From: Amycolatopsis sp. CA-128772
GTDB lineage: Bacteria; Actinomycetota; Actinomycetes; Mycobacteriales; Pseudonocardiaceae
Assembly (NCBI RefSeq): GCF_002904295.1
Contig: NZ_PPHG01000048.1
Span: forward strand, 38,997 to 102,996
Direction: 5' to 3'
Length of the DNA: 64,000 bases
The notes under the pieces were generated by a model, which made no database searches, had not been told where the DNA came from, and worked only from the letters and a program-made list of their open reading frames with translations. Shown here piece by piece: positions 9,964 through 20,292 of the stretch. The first letter of the stretch is position 1; each line of letters begins with the position of its first letter. The translations under genes were made by a program, and so were the position numbers.

Positions 9964-12900
9964 ATGGCAACGGACGAGAAACTCCTCAAATACCTCAAGC
10001 GCGTCACGGCCGAACTGCACGACCTGCGCAAGCAGGGCTCGCGGCACGCTGACGAGCCGCTCGCCATCGTGGGGATGGCGTGCCGGCTGCCGGGTGGGGT
10101 GTCCTCGCCCGAGGAATTCTGGCGGCTGGTGGTCGACGGGGTCGACGCCCTGTCCGAGTTCCCCGACGACCGCGGCTGGGACCTGGACGGCTTCTTCGAC
10201 CCGGACCCCGACCACCCGGGCACGTCGTACGCCAGCCAGGGCGGCTTCCTCGACGGGGCCGGGCAGTTCGACGCCGGCTTCTTTGGCATCTCGCCGCGCG
10301 AGGCGCTGATGATGGACCCGCAGCAGCGGATGCTGCTGGAAGCGTCGTGGGAGGCGTTCGAGGACGCGGGCGTCGACCCGGCCACGCTGAAGGGCACCGA
10401 TGTCGGGGTGTTCTCCGGCCTGTTCACCCAGGGCTACGGCACCGGCGCCGGGACGATCCCGCCGGAGCTGGAGGGGTACGCGGGTACCGGCAGCGCGTCG
10501 AGCGTGGCGTCCGGGCGCGTCTCCTACACCTTCGGCTTCGAGGGACCCGCGGTCACGATCGACACGGCGTGCTCGTCGTCCCTGGTGGCGATCCACCTCG
10601 CGGCGCAGGCGTTGCGGCTCGGCGAGTGCTCGATGGCGCTGGCCGGCGGGGCGACGGTGATGCCGACACCGGGCACCTTCGTGGCGTACTCGCGGCAGCG
10701 GGTGATGGCCCGTGACGGGCGCAGCAAGGCGTTTTCCTCGACGGCGGACGGCACCGGCTGGGCCGAGGGCGTCGGAGTCGTGCTGCTGGAACGGTTGTCG
10801 GTGGCGCGCGAACGCGGGCACCGGGTGCTGGCCGTGCTGCGGGGATCCGCGGTCAACCAGGACGGTGCCTCCAACGGCCTGACCGCGCCGAACGGGCCGT
10901 CGCAGCAGCGGGTGATCCGCAAGGCGCTGTCCGGGGCCGGGCTGGTTCCGTCCGATGTGGACATCGTGGAGGCGCACGGCACCGGCACCGCGCTGGGCGA
11001 CCCGATCGAGGCGCAGGCGCTGCTGGCCACCTACGGGAAGAACCGCGACCCGCAGCAGCCGTTGTGGCTGGGTTCGGTGAAGTCGAACGTCGGGCACACC
11101 CAGGCGGCCGCCGGCGTGGTCGGGCTGATCAAGATGGTCAAGGCGCTGGAACACGGCGTCATGCCGCCGACCCTGCACGTCGAAGAGCCGACGCCGCAGG
11201 TGGACTGGTCGGCCGGTGCGGTCGAGCTGCTGACCGCGGCCCGGGACTGGCCGGCCAACGGCCGGCCGCGGCGGGCCGGCGTGTCGGCGTTCGGGATCAG
11301 CGGGACGAACGCGCACGTGATCATCGAGGAGGCACCGCCGCAGCCCGCGGAACCGGACGTCGCCGAGCCGGTGCCGGCCGGCGCGGTGCCGCTGGTCGTG
11401 TCGGCGAAGAACCCCGGTTCCCTGGCCGCCCAGGCGGGCCGGCTCGCGTCCCTGCTGGCTTCCGGCGACGACGTGCCGGTGGCGCGGGTGGCCCGGGCGC
11501 TGGTTTCGGACCGGGCGACGTTCGGCGAGCGGGCGGTGGTGGTGGCCGGCTCGGCGGAACAGGCGATCGCCGGGCTGACCGCGCTGGCCGGGGGTGCGGG
11601 GGCGGCCGGTCTGGTGACCGGCCGCGCGGGCGCGCCGGGGCAGGTCGTGTGGGTGTTCCCCGGCCAGGGTTCGCAGCGGTCCGGGATGGGCCGGGCGCTG
11701 TACGAGCGGTACCCGGTGTTCGCGGCGGCGTTCGACGAGGCGTGCGCGCGGCTGGACGAGCACCTGGCCGGCTGGGTCGACCACCCGGTGCGGGAGGTCG
11801 TGCTCGGCACCGCGGCCGGCAGCGCCGAGCTGCTCGACCTGACGGTGTTCACGCAGGCGGGCCTGTTCGCCGTGGAGACGGCGTTGTTCCGGTTGGCCGA
11901 ATCCTGGGGCGTGCGGCCGGACGTCGTCGCCGGGCATTCGATCGGGGAGCTTTCCGCCGCCCACGCGGCCGGCGTGCTATCGCTGGACGACGCGGCACGC
12001 GTGGTCGCGGCCCGCGGCCGGCTGATGCAGGCGCTGCCGCCGGGCGGCGTGATGGTCGCGGTGGCGGCCGGCGAGGACGAAGTCGCCGAGCTGCTGGGCG
12101 ACGGCGTGGAACTCGCGGCGGTCAACGGCCCGGCCGCCGTCGTGCTCTCGGGTGAGCGCGACGCGGTCCTCGCCGCGGCCGACCGGATGCGGGAGCGGGG
12201 GCACAAGACCAAGCAGCTGACGGTGTCCCACGCCTTCCACTCCGCGCGGATGGAACCGATGCTGGCCGCGTTCACCGCCGAGATCGCCGGCGTCACCTGG
12301 CACGAGCCGCAGATCCCGGTGATCTCCAACGTGACGGGCCGGCCGGCCGGACCCGGTGAGCTGACGAACCCGCAGTACTGGGCCGAGCACGTGCGCCGGC
12401 CGGTCCGGTTCGCCGAGGGGATCGCGGCCGCGGCCGAGCGCGGCGGCACGGTCTTCGTGGAACTCGGCCCCGGCGCGGCCCTGACCGCCCTCGTCGAGGA
12501 GTCCGCCGGCGGCGCGTCCTGCGTCGCGGCGTTGCGCGACGACCGCCCGGAGGAACAGACGCTGCTGGCCTCGGTCGCCGAGCTGTTCGTGCGCGGGGTG
12601 GCTGTCGACTGGGACGCCGTCCTGCCGCCCGCGGCGGGCCGGGTGGACCTGCCGACCTACGCCTTCGACCGGCGGAACTACTGGCTTTCCGGCACCGGCA
12701 CGGCGACCGATGCGACGTCGCTCGGGCAGGCCGCGGCCGGCCACCCGCTGCTGGGCGCGGTGGTGCGGCTGCCGCGCTTCGACGGCCTGGTCTTCACGTC
12801 ACGGCTGTCGCTGCGGACGCACCCCTGGCTCGCCGACCACGCCATCGGCGGGGCCGTGCTCGTCGCGGGCACCGGCCTGGTCGAGCTGGCCGTGCGGGCC

Positions 12901-15900
12901 GGCGACGAGGCCGGCTGCCCGGTGCTCGAAGAGCTCGTGATCGAGGCGCCGCTGGTGGTCCCGGAACAAGGCGGCGTGCGGGTGCAGGTCGCGGTCGGCG
13001 CGCCGGGGGAGACCGGCGTCCGCACCGTCGACGTCTACTCCCTGCGCGAGGACCAGGCCGGCGACGAGACCTGGATGCGGCACGCGACCGGCACCCTGAC
13101 CCCGGCCGCGCCGGCCCCGCGCCCGGGCTACGACTTCACCGCGTGGCCGCCGCCCGGCGCGCAGCGGATCGAGGTCGGCGGCTTCTACGCCGACCTGGCC
13201 GACCGCGGGTACGCGTACGGGCCGGTGTTCCAGGGCCTGCACGCAGTCTGGCAGCGCGGCGACGAGGTCTTCGCCGAAGTGGCGCTGCCCGAGGACCAGC
13301 GCGAAGACGCCGGCCGGTTCGGGATCCACCCCGGCCTGCTGGACTCCGGCCTGCACGCCGGCATGCTCAAGGTCGCGGCCACCCCGGAGGACGAACTCGG
13401 CCCGCCCGCGCTGCCCTTCGCGTGGAACGGCCTGGTGCTGCACGCCGCCGGCGCGTCGGCACTGCGGGTGCGGCTGGCGTTCGGCGGTCCGAACACCGTC
13501 TCGCTGGAGGCGGCCGACGAGACCGGCGGCCTCGTGGTGACGGCGGACTCGCTGGTGTCCCGCCCGGTGTCCGCCGAGCACCTGGACACCACGCCGTCGG
13601 TGACGCGCGACGCGCTGTTCCGCGTGGCGTGGACCGAACTCCCGCCGGTCGCGGCCGGCGCGGCGGACGTCCCGGCCACCGCGGTCTTCGAGGTGCCCGG
13701 CGGTGCCGATGCCCTCGACGTGACGGCGCGCGCCCTGGAAGCGGTGCAGGCGTGGCTCGCGGCCGCGCCGGGCGGGGATCCGCGGCTCGTGGTCGTGACC
13801 CGGGGTGCGGTGCCCGCCGTCGACGGCACGGTGCTCGACCCGGCCGCGGCCGCGGTCTGGGGCCTGGTCCGGTCCGCACAGGCGGAAAACCCGGACCGGT
13901 TCGTGCTGCTGGACCTCGATCCCGGCACCGAGGTGACTTCGGTGCTCGGACCGGTGCTGGCCGGCGGCGAGCCGCAGGTCGCCGTCCGGGGCACCACGTT
14001 CATGGTCCCCCGTCTCGCCCGGGCCGGGGCCACCGCGGCCTCGGCGCGGTTCGACCGGGACTCGACGGTCCTGGTGTCCGGCGCGGGTTCCCTCGGCGCA
14101 CTGGTGGCCCGGCACCTGGTGGCCCGGCACGACGTCCGGCGGCTGGTGCTCGCCAGCCGGCGCGGTTCCGGCGCCGAGGGCGTGGCCGAGCTGGTCGCCG
14201 AGCTCACCGGCGCGGGCGCCGCGGTGTCCGTCGTGGCGTGCGACCTCGCCGACCGCGAGCAGGTCGCGGCGCTGCTCGAGGCCCACCGGCCCACCGGCGT
14301 CGTGCACACGGCGGGCGTGCTGGACGACGGCGTGATCGAAGCGCTGACCCCCGAGCGGCTGGCGAAGGTGTTCGCGCCCAAGGTGGCCGCCGTGCGGCAC
14401 CTGGACGAGCTGACCCGCGACCCGGCCGTCACGACCTTCGCCGTGTTCTCCTCGGCCTCGGGCGTCTTCGGGTCCGCCGGCCAGGGCAACTACGCCGCCG
14501 CGAACGCCTACCTGGACGCGGTGGTGGCCAACCGGCACGCCGCGGGGCTGCCGGGCACGTCGCTCGCCTGGGGCATGTGGCAGCAGGACGACGGCATGAC
14601 CGCGCACCTCGGCCAGTCGGACCAGGCGCGCGCGAGCCGCGGCGGCGTCCTGGCCATCACGCCGGTCGAAGGCATGGAGCTGTTCGACGCGGCCGTGGGC
14701 TCCGGCCAGGCGTTGCTGGTCCCGGTCAAGCTGGACCTCAAGAGCACCCGTGCGGAGGTGCCGCCCCTCCTGCGCGGCCTGGTCCGCGCGGGCCGGCAGC
14801 AGGCGCGTGCCGCGGCCGCGAGCACCGGCGGCGTGCTGCCGGGCCTGGCCGGGCGCACCCCGGCCGAGCAGGAGACGCTGCTGCTCGACCTGGTCCGCAC
14901 GCAGGTCGCGCTCGTGCTCGGGCACACCGGGCCGGAGAGCGTCCTGGAGAGCACCGTGTTCTCCGACGCCGGGTTCGACTCCCTGACCGCGGTGGAACTG
15001 CGCAACCGGCTGCGGGAGACGACCGGGCTGAAGCTGCCCGCGACGCTGGTGTTCGACTACCCGACCCCGCTGGCGCTGGCCCGGCACCTGCGTGACGAAC
15101 TGGGTGACACCCTCGCCGGCACCGAGGTGAACCGCGCGGCGCCGGTGGTGGCCGCGGCGGCGAACGAGCCGATCGCGATCGTCGGCATGGCCTGCCGGCT
15201 GCCCGGCGGTGTCTCGGACCCCGAAGACCTGTGGCAGCTGCTGGTCGAGGGCCGCGAGGGGCTGTCTCCCTTCCCCGAGGACCGGGGCTGGAACCTGGAA
15301 AACCTGTTCGACGCGGACCCGGACAGCTCCGGCACGACGTACACCAGCCAGGGCGGGTTCCTCGAAGGCGCCGCGCTGTTCGACGCGGCCTTCTTCGGGA
15401 TTTCGCCGCGCGAGGCCGTCGCCATGGACCCGCAGCAGCGGCTGCTGCTGGAGGCGTCCTGGGAGGCCCTGGAGAGCGCGGGCCTCGACCCGCACGCCTT
15501 GAAGGGCACCGACGTCGGCGTCTTCGCCGGGGTGTCCAACCAGGGCTACGGCATGGGCGCGGACGCCTCGGAAATGGAGGGCTACGCGAGCACGGCCGGC
15601 GCTTCGAGCGTCGTGTCGGGCCGGGTGTCCTACGTCTTCGGCTTCGAAGGCCCGGCGGTCACGATCGACACGGCCTGTTCGTCCTCCCTGGTGGCGATGC
15701 ACCTGGCCGGGCAGTCGCTGCGGCAGGGCGAGTGCTCGATGGCGCTGGCCGGCGGCGTGACGGTGATGGGCACGCCCGGCACCTTCGTCGAGTTCTCGCG
15801 GCAGCGCGGGCTGGCCGGCGACGGGCGTTGCAAGGCGTACGCCGACGGCGCGGACGGCACCGGCTGGGCCGAGGGCGTCGGCATCGTCGTGCTGGAACGG

Positions 15901-18900
15901 CTTTCGGTGGCGCGCGAACGCGGGCACCGGGTGCTGGCCGTGCTGCGGGGTTCCGCGGTGAACCAGGACGGCGCTTCGAACGGCTTGACCGCGCCGAACG
16001 GTCCGTCGCAGCAGCGGGTGATCCGTCGCGCGCTGGCCGGGGCCGGACTCGAACCGTCCGATGTGGACGCCGTGGAAGGGCACGGCACCGGGACGCCGCT
16101 GGGCGACCCGATCGAGGCGCAGGCCCTGCTGGCCACCTACGGCAAGGACCGGGAGCCGGAAAAGCCGTTGTGGCTCGGGTCGCTGAAGTCGAACTTCGGC
16201 CACACCCAGTCGGCCGCCGGAGTCGCGAGCGTGATCAAGGTGGTGCAGGCGCTGCGGCACGGCCTGCTGCCGCGCACCCTGCACGTCGACCGGCCCACCA
16301 CCCAGGTCGACTGGTCCGCCGGTGCGGTCGAGCTGCTGACCGAGGCGCGGGAGTGGCCGTCGGACGGCCGGCCGCGCCGGGCCGGGGTCTCCTCGTTCGG
16401 GATCAGCGGGACGAACGCGCACCTCATCATCGAAGAGGCACCCCTCGAACTCCGGCCGCCCGCCGAGGCGCCGGCCGACGCGGTCGTGCCGGTGGTGCCG
16501 GTGGTGCTGTCCGCACGCAGCGCCGGCTCCCTGGCCGGTCAGGCCGGCCGGCTGGCGGAATTCGCCGAAGGGTCCGGCGAGCCGCTGGTGGACGTGGCCG
16601 GAGCGCTGGCCACCCGGGCCCTGTTCGGCGAGCGGGCGGTCGTCGTGGCGGGCTCGGCCGAGGAAGCCCGCGACAGCCTGGCGGCGCTGGCCCGTGGCGA
16701 GGACGCGCCCGGCCTGGTGACCGGCCGGGTGCCCGCTTCCGGACGGCCGGGCAAGGTCGTCTGGGTGTTCCCGGGCCAGGGGACGCAGTGGGCCGGCATG
16801 GGCCGCGAGCTCCTGGACGCGTCCCCGGTGTTCGCCGAGCGCATCACCGAGTGCGCGGCCGCGCTGGAGCCGTGGATCGACTGGTCCCTTTTGGACGTTC
16901 TGCGCGGCGACGCCGATCCCGCGCTGATGGACCGCGTCGACGTGCTCCAGCCCGCGAGCTTCGCGATGATGGTCGGCCTCGCGGCGGTGTGGTCCTCGAT
17001 CGGCGTGGTGCCGGACGCGGTGCTCGGGCACTCCCAGGGCGAGATCGCCGCGGCCTGCGTGTCCGGGGCACTGTCCCTTGAGGACGCGGCGAAGGTGGTC
17101 GCCCTGCGCAGCCAGGCCATCGCCGCGAAGCTCTCCGGGCGCGGCGGCATGGCGTCGGTCGCCCTCAGCGAGGACGAAGCCGTCATGCGGCTGGTGCCCT
17201 GGGCGGGCTGGGTCGAGGTGGCGGCCGTCAACGGTCCCTCGTCCGTGGTCATCGCCGGGGACGCCGAAGCGCTCGGCGAAGCGCTGGAATGCTTGGCGCG
17301 TCAGGGAATTCGCGTGCGGCGGGTGGCCGTGGACTACGCCTCGCACACCTGGCACGTGGAAGACATCCGCGACACCCTGGCCGAGGCACTGGCCGGGATC
17401 GAGGCGCAGGCACCGCTGGTGCCGTTCCGCTCGACGGTGACGGGGGAGTGGATCACCGAAGCCGGCGTCCTGGACGGCGGGTACTGGTACCGGAACCTGC
17501 GTCACCAGGTCGGCTTCGGCGCGGCCGTGACCGAGCTGCTCGGCCGGGACCACGGCGTGTTCGTCGAGGTCAGCGCCCACCCGGTGCTGGTCCAGCCGAT
17601 CACCGAGCTGATCGACGACACCGCCGCGGTGGTGGCCGGGTCGGTCCGGCGCGGCGACGGCGGCCCGCGGCGGCTGCTCACCTCCGCGGCCGAGCTGTTC
17701 GTCCGCGGGGTCGCGGTGGACTGGACCGGAACGCTGCCCGCGCCCGCCGGGCCGGTGGACCTCCCGGCCTACGCCTTCGACCACCAGCACTACTGGCTGC
17801 GCGCGGCCGAGCCGGCCACCGACGCCGTCTCGCTCGGCCTGGCCGGGGCGGACCACCCGCTGCTCGGCGCGGTCGTGCCGCTCCCGCAGTCCGACGGGCT
17901 CGTCTGCACCTCGCGGCTGTCGCTGCGGACGCACCCGTGGCTGGCCGACCACCTGGTCCGGGACGTCGTGATCGTCCCCGGCACCGGCCTGGTCGAGCTG
18001 GCCGTGCGGGCCGGCGACGAAGCCGGCTGCCCGGTGCTCGACGAGCTCGTGATCGAGGCGCCGCTCGTGGTGCCCCGCCGCGGCGGGGTGCGCGTGCAGG
18101 TCGCGCTGAGCGGGCCGGGGGAGGACGGGTCGCGCACGGTGGACGTCTACTCCCTGCGCGAAGACGCGGACACCTGGACGCGGCACGCGACCGGGGTGCT
18201 CGTCCCGGCCGGCCGCCGGAGCGCCGGGTTCGACTTCGCCGCCTGGCCGCCGCCCGGCGCGCAGCCCGTCGACATCGCCGGCGCCTACGACGTGCTGGCG
18301 GACGTCGGCTACGGCTACGGGCCGGTGTTCCGGGCCGTGCGGGCGGTGTGGCGGCGTGGCGACGAGACCTTCGCCGAGATCGCGCTGCCCGAGGAGCACC
18401 GCGAGGAGGCCGGCCGGTTCGGCATCCACCCCGCGCTGCTGGACGCGGCCCTGCACTCGACGATGGTGGCTGCCGCCTCCGGCGAAGCCGGGTCCTACGG
18501 CGACGAGGTGCGGCTGCCGTTCGCGTGGAACGGCCTGCGGCTGCACGCGGCGGGCGCCTCGGCGCTGCGGGTGCGGGTCGCCAAGGGCGCCGGCGAGGAC
18601 CTGTCCCTCGAGGCCGTGGACGCGGCCGGCGGCCTGGTCGTGACGCTGGACGCCCTGGTCGGCCGTCCGGTGTCCGACGAGCAGCTGGCCACGGCCGACG
18701 GCACCGGCTCGCTGTTCCGGGTCGGCTGGACCGCCTTGTCCACTGTGGACAGTTCGGCGCCGGTGCCGTCGTGGGTTCCGGTGGCCACCGCGGAGGACGT
18801 GGCGAACCTGGCCGACGACGTGCTGACCGGCGTGGCGGACGCCCCGGAGGTGGCCGTCATGGAAGCCGGCGGTGGTTCGGCGCTGGAGCTGACCGTCCGG

Positions 18901-20286
18901 GTGCTCGACGTCGTGCAGTGCTGGCTGGGCGGGGCCGGCCTGGAGGCCGCGAAACTCGCGATCGTGACCCGGGGCGCGGTGCCCGCCGGCGACGGCGTGG
19001 TGACCGACCCGGCCGCGTCGGCCGTGTGGGGCCTGGTCCGGGCCGCCCAGGCGGAGAACCCGGACCGGATCGTCCTGGTGGACACCGATACCGCGGTGGA
19101 ACCGGTGCTGGCTTCGGTGCTGGACAGCGGGGAACCGCAGGTCGCGGTGCGCGGCACCACCCTGTCGATCCCGCGCCTCGCCCGCGTCGCCCAGCCGGGC
19201 GCGCCCGCGGCGTTCCCGGCCCGGGGGCCGGTGCTGGTCACCGGCGGCACCGGGTCCCTGGGCGGCCTGGTGGCCCGGCACCTCGTCGAGCGCCACGGCG
19301 TCCGGCAGCTGCTGCTGGCGAGCCGCCGGGGGCTCGACGCCGAAGGCGCGAAGGACCTGGTCACCGACCTCACCGGGCTGGGCGCGGACGTCACGGTCGT
19401 CGCCTGCGACGTCGCCGAGCGGGACCAGGTGGCGGCGCTGCTCGAAGCGCACCGGCCGACGGCTGTGGTGCACACGGCCGGCGTGCCGGCCGCCGGGGTG
19501 ATCGGGACGGTGACGCCGGACCAGCTGGCCGAGGTGTTCGCGCCCAAGGTCACGGCCGCCGATCACCTGGACGAGCTGACCCGCGGGACGGACCTCGACG
19601 CGTTCGTCGTCTACTCCTCGGTCTCGGCGGTGTTCATGGGAGCCGGAAGCGGCGGCTACGCGGCGGCGAACGCGTACCTGGACGGGCTGATGGCCCAGCG
19701 GCGCGCGGCGGGCCTGCCCGGCCAGTCGCTGGCGTGGGGCCTGTGGGACCAGACCTCCGGCGGCATGGCGGCCGGCTCCGACGAGGCCGCCCGGGCCCGG
19801 ATGAACCGGCGCGGCGGGCTGGTGGCCATGCAACCCGGCGAAGGCATGGACCTCTTCGACGCGGCCATCGCGTCCGGGCAGGCGCAGCTCGTGCCCGCCC
19901 GGCTCGACCTGCGTGGCCTGCGGGCCGCCGGCACGCCGGTGCCGCAGCTGCTGCGCGGCCTGGTCCGGCCGGCCCGGCAGCAGGCGCACACGGTGTCCAC
20001 TGTGGACAAGGGACTGGCCGACCGGCTGGCCGGGCTGACTCCGGACCAGCGGCGCTCGGTCCTGCTCGACGCGGTGCGCACCCAGGTGGCCGGGGTGCTG
20101 GGGTTCCGCGCCGCCGACCAGATCGACGAGGACCAGGGGCTGTTCGAGATCGGCTTCGACTCCCTGACCGCGATCGAGCTCCGCAACCGGCTGCGCGCGC
20201 TGACCGAACGAAAGATCTCGCCCAGCGTCGTGTTCGACCACCCGACGCCGAAACTGCTCGCCGCGCACCTGCACGAACTGGTCTGA
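9964..20286 (+). CDS. rifE: Type I PKS, two modules (rifE-like, modules 9 and 10), no thioesterase
   Basis: A 3440-residue bimodular PKS with a GAGGAA ribosome site and an N-terminal docking helix. Module 9: KS (about 33-455, TACSSSL), AT with GHSIGE and HAFH near 756 (malonyl type), DH with HAIGGAVLVA (His near 958; the usual Pro is Ala), B-type KR with LDD near 1480, ACP Ser1673. Module 10: KS from 1735, AT with GHSQG and YASH (Tyr2458, methylmalonyl type), DH with HLVRDVVIVP (the usual Gly is Asp), KR near 3092 with GGTGSLG but PAA instead of LDD, ACP Ser near 3400. The malonyl/methylmalonyl order equals that of rifamycin modules 9 and 10. The protein ends just after the last ACP, so release must be done by the amide synthase encoded six bases downstream. 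Confidence 0.95.
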   Translation: MATDEKLLKYLKRVTAELHDLRKQGSRHADEPLAIVGMACRLPGGVSSPEEFWRLVVDGVDALSEFPDDRGWDLDGFFDPDPDHPGTSYASQGGFLDGAGQFDAGFFGISPREALMMDPQQRMLLEASWEAFEDAGVDPATLKGTDVGVFSGLFTQGYGTGAGTIPPELEGYAGTGSASSVASGRVSYTFGFEGPAVTIDTACSSSLVAIHLAAQALRLGECSMALAGGATVMPTPGTFVAYSRQRVMARDGRSKAFSSTADGTGWAEGVGVVLLERLSVARERGHRVLAVLRGSAVNQDGASNGLTAPNGPSQQRVIRKALSGAGLVPSDVDIVEAHGTGTALGDPIEAQALLATYGKNRDPQQPLWLGSVKSNVGHTQAAAGVVGLIKMVKALEHGVMPPTLHVEEPTPQVDWSAGAVELLTAARDWPANGRPRRAGVSAFGISGTNAHVIIEEAPPQPAEPDVAEPVPAGAVPLVVSAKNPGSLAAQAGRLASLLASGDDVPVARVARALVSDRATFGERAVVVAGSAEQAIAGLTALAGGAGAAGLVTGRAGAPGQVVWVFPGQGSQRSGMGRALYERYPVFAAAFDEACARLDEHLAGWVDHPVREVVLGTAAGSAELLDLTVFTQAGLFAVETALFRLAESWGVRPDVVAGHSIGELSAAHAAGVLSLDDAARVVAARGRLMQALPPGGVMVAVAAGEDEVAELLGDGVELAAVNGPAAVVLSGERDAVLAAADRMRERGHKTKQLTVSHAFHSARMEPMLAAFTAEIAGVTWHEPQIPVISNVTGRPAGPGELTNPQYWAEHVRRPVRFAEGIAAAAERGGTVFVELGPGAALTALVEESAGGASCVAALRDDRPEEQTLLASVAELFVRGVAVDWDAVLPPAAGRVDLPTYAFDRRNYWLSGTGTATDATSLGQAAAGHPLLGAVVRLPRFDGLVFTSRLSLRTHPWLADHAIGGAVLVAGTGLVELAVRAGDEAGCPVLEELVIEAPLVVPEQGGVRVQVAVGAPGETGVRTVDVYSLREDQAGDETWMRHATGTLTPAAPAPRPGYDFTAWPPPGAQRIEVGGFYADLADRGYAYGPVFQGLHAVWQRGDEVFAEVALPEDQREDAGRFGIHPGLLDSGLHAGMLKVAATPEDELGPPALPFAWNGLVLHAAGASALRVRLAFGGPNTVSLEAADETGGLVVTADSLVSRPVSAEHLDTTPSVTRDALFRVAWTELPPVAAGAADVPATAVFEVPGGADALDVTARALEAVQAWLAAAPGGDPRLVVVTRGAVPAVDGTVLDPAAAAVWGLVRSAQAENPDRFVLLDLDPGTEVTSVLGPVLAGGEPQVAVRGTTFMVPRLARAGATAASARFDRDSTVLVSGAGSLGALVARHLVARHDVRRLVLASRRGSGAEGVAELVAELTGAGAAVSVVACDLADREQVAALLEAHRPTGVVHTAGVLDDGVIEALTPERLAKVFAPKVAAVRHLDELTRDPAVTTFAVFSSASGVFGSAGQGNYAAANAYLDAVVANRHAAGLPGTSLAWGMWQQDDGMTAHLGQSDQARASRGGVLAITPVEGMELFDAAVGSGQALLVPVKLDLKSTRAEVPPLLRGLVRAGRQQARAAAASTGGVLPGLAGRTPAEQETLLLDLVRTQVALVLGHTGPESVLESTVFSDAGFDSLTAVELRNRLRETTGLKLPATLVFDYPTPLALARHLRDELGDTLAGTEVNRAAPVVAAAANEPIAIVGMACRLPGGVSDPEDLWQLLVEGREGLSPFPEDRGWNLENLFDADPDSSGTTYTSQGGFLEGAALFDAAFFGISPREAVAMDPQQRLLLEASWEALESAGLDPHALKGTDVGVFAGVSNQGYGMGADASEMEGYASTAGASSVVSGRVSYVFGFEGPAVTIDTACSSSLVAMHLAGQSLRQGECSMALAGGVTVMGTPGTFVEFSRQRGLAGDGRCKAYADGADGTGWAEGVGIVVLERLSVARERGHRVLAVLRGSAVNQDGASNGLTAPNGPSQQRVIRRALAGAGLEPSDVDAVEGHGTGTPLGDPIEAQALLATYGKDREPEKPLWLGSLKSNFGHTQSAAGVASVIKVVQALRHGLLPRTLHVDRPTTQVDWSAGAVELLTEAREWPSDGRPRRAGVSSFGISGTNAHLIIEEAPLELRPPAEAPADAVVPVVPVVLSARSAGSLAGQAGRLAEFAEGSGEPLVDVAGALATRALFGERAVVVAGSAEEARDSLAALARGEDAPGLVTGRVPASGRPGKVVWVFPGQGTQWAGMGRELLDASPVFAERITECAAALEPWIDWSLLDVLRGDADPALMDRVDVLQPASFAMMVGLAAVWSSIGVVPDAVLGHSQGEIAAACVSGALSLEDAAKVVALRSQAIAAKLSGRGGMASVALSEDEAVMRLVPWAGWVEVAAVNGPSSVVIAGDAEALGEALECLARQGIRVRRVAVDYASHTWHVEDIRDTLAEALAGIEAQAPLVPFRSTVTGEWITEAGVLDGGYWYRNLRHQVGFGAAVTELLGRDHGVFVEVSAHPVLVQPITELIDDTAAVVAGSVRRGDGGPRRLLTSAAELFVRGVAVDWTGTLPAPAGPVDLPAYAFDHQHYWLRAAEPATDAVSLGLAGADHPLLGAVVPLPQSDGLVCTSRLSLRTHPWLADHLVRDVVIVPGTGLVELAVRAGDEAGCPVLDELVIEAPLVVPRRGGVRVQVALSGPGEDGSRTVDVYSLREDADTWTRHATGVLVPAGRRSAGFDFAAWPPPGAQPVDIAGAYDVLADVGYGYGPVFRAVRAVWRRGDETFAEIALPEEHREEAGRFGIHPALLDAALHSTMVAAASGEAGSYGDEVRLPFAWNGLRLHAAGASALRVRVAKGAGEDLSLEAVDAAGGLVVTLDALVGRPVSDEQLATADGTGSLFRVGWTALSTVDSSAPVPSWVPVATAEDVANLADDVLTGVADAPEVAVMEAGGGSALELTVRVLDVVQCWLGGAGLEAAKLAIVTRGAVPAGDGVVTDPAASAVWGLVRAAQAENPDRIVLVDTDTAVEPVLASVLDSGEPQVAVRGTTLSIPRLARVAQPGAPAAFPARGPVLVTGGTGSLGGLVARHLVERHGVRQLLLASRRGLDAEGAKDLVTDLTGLGADVTVVACDVAERDQVAALLEAHRPTAVVHTAGVPAAGVIGTVTPDQLAEVFAPKVTAADHLDELTRGTDLDAFVVYSSVSAVFMGAGSGGYAAANAYLDGLMAQRRAAGLPGQSLAWGLWDQTSGGMAAGSDEAARARMNRRGGLVAMQPGEGMDLFDAAIASGQAQLVPARLDLRGLRAAGTPVPQLLRGLVRPARQQAHTVSTVDKGLADRLAGLTPDQRRSVLLDAVRTQVAGVLGFRAADQIDEDQGLFEIGFDSLTAIELRNRLRALTERKISPSVVFDHPTPKLLAAHLHELV

Positions 20287-20292
20287 AAGAAG

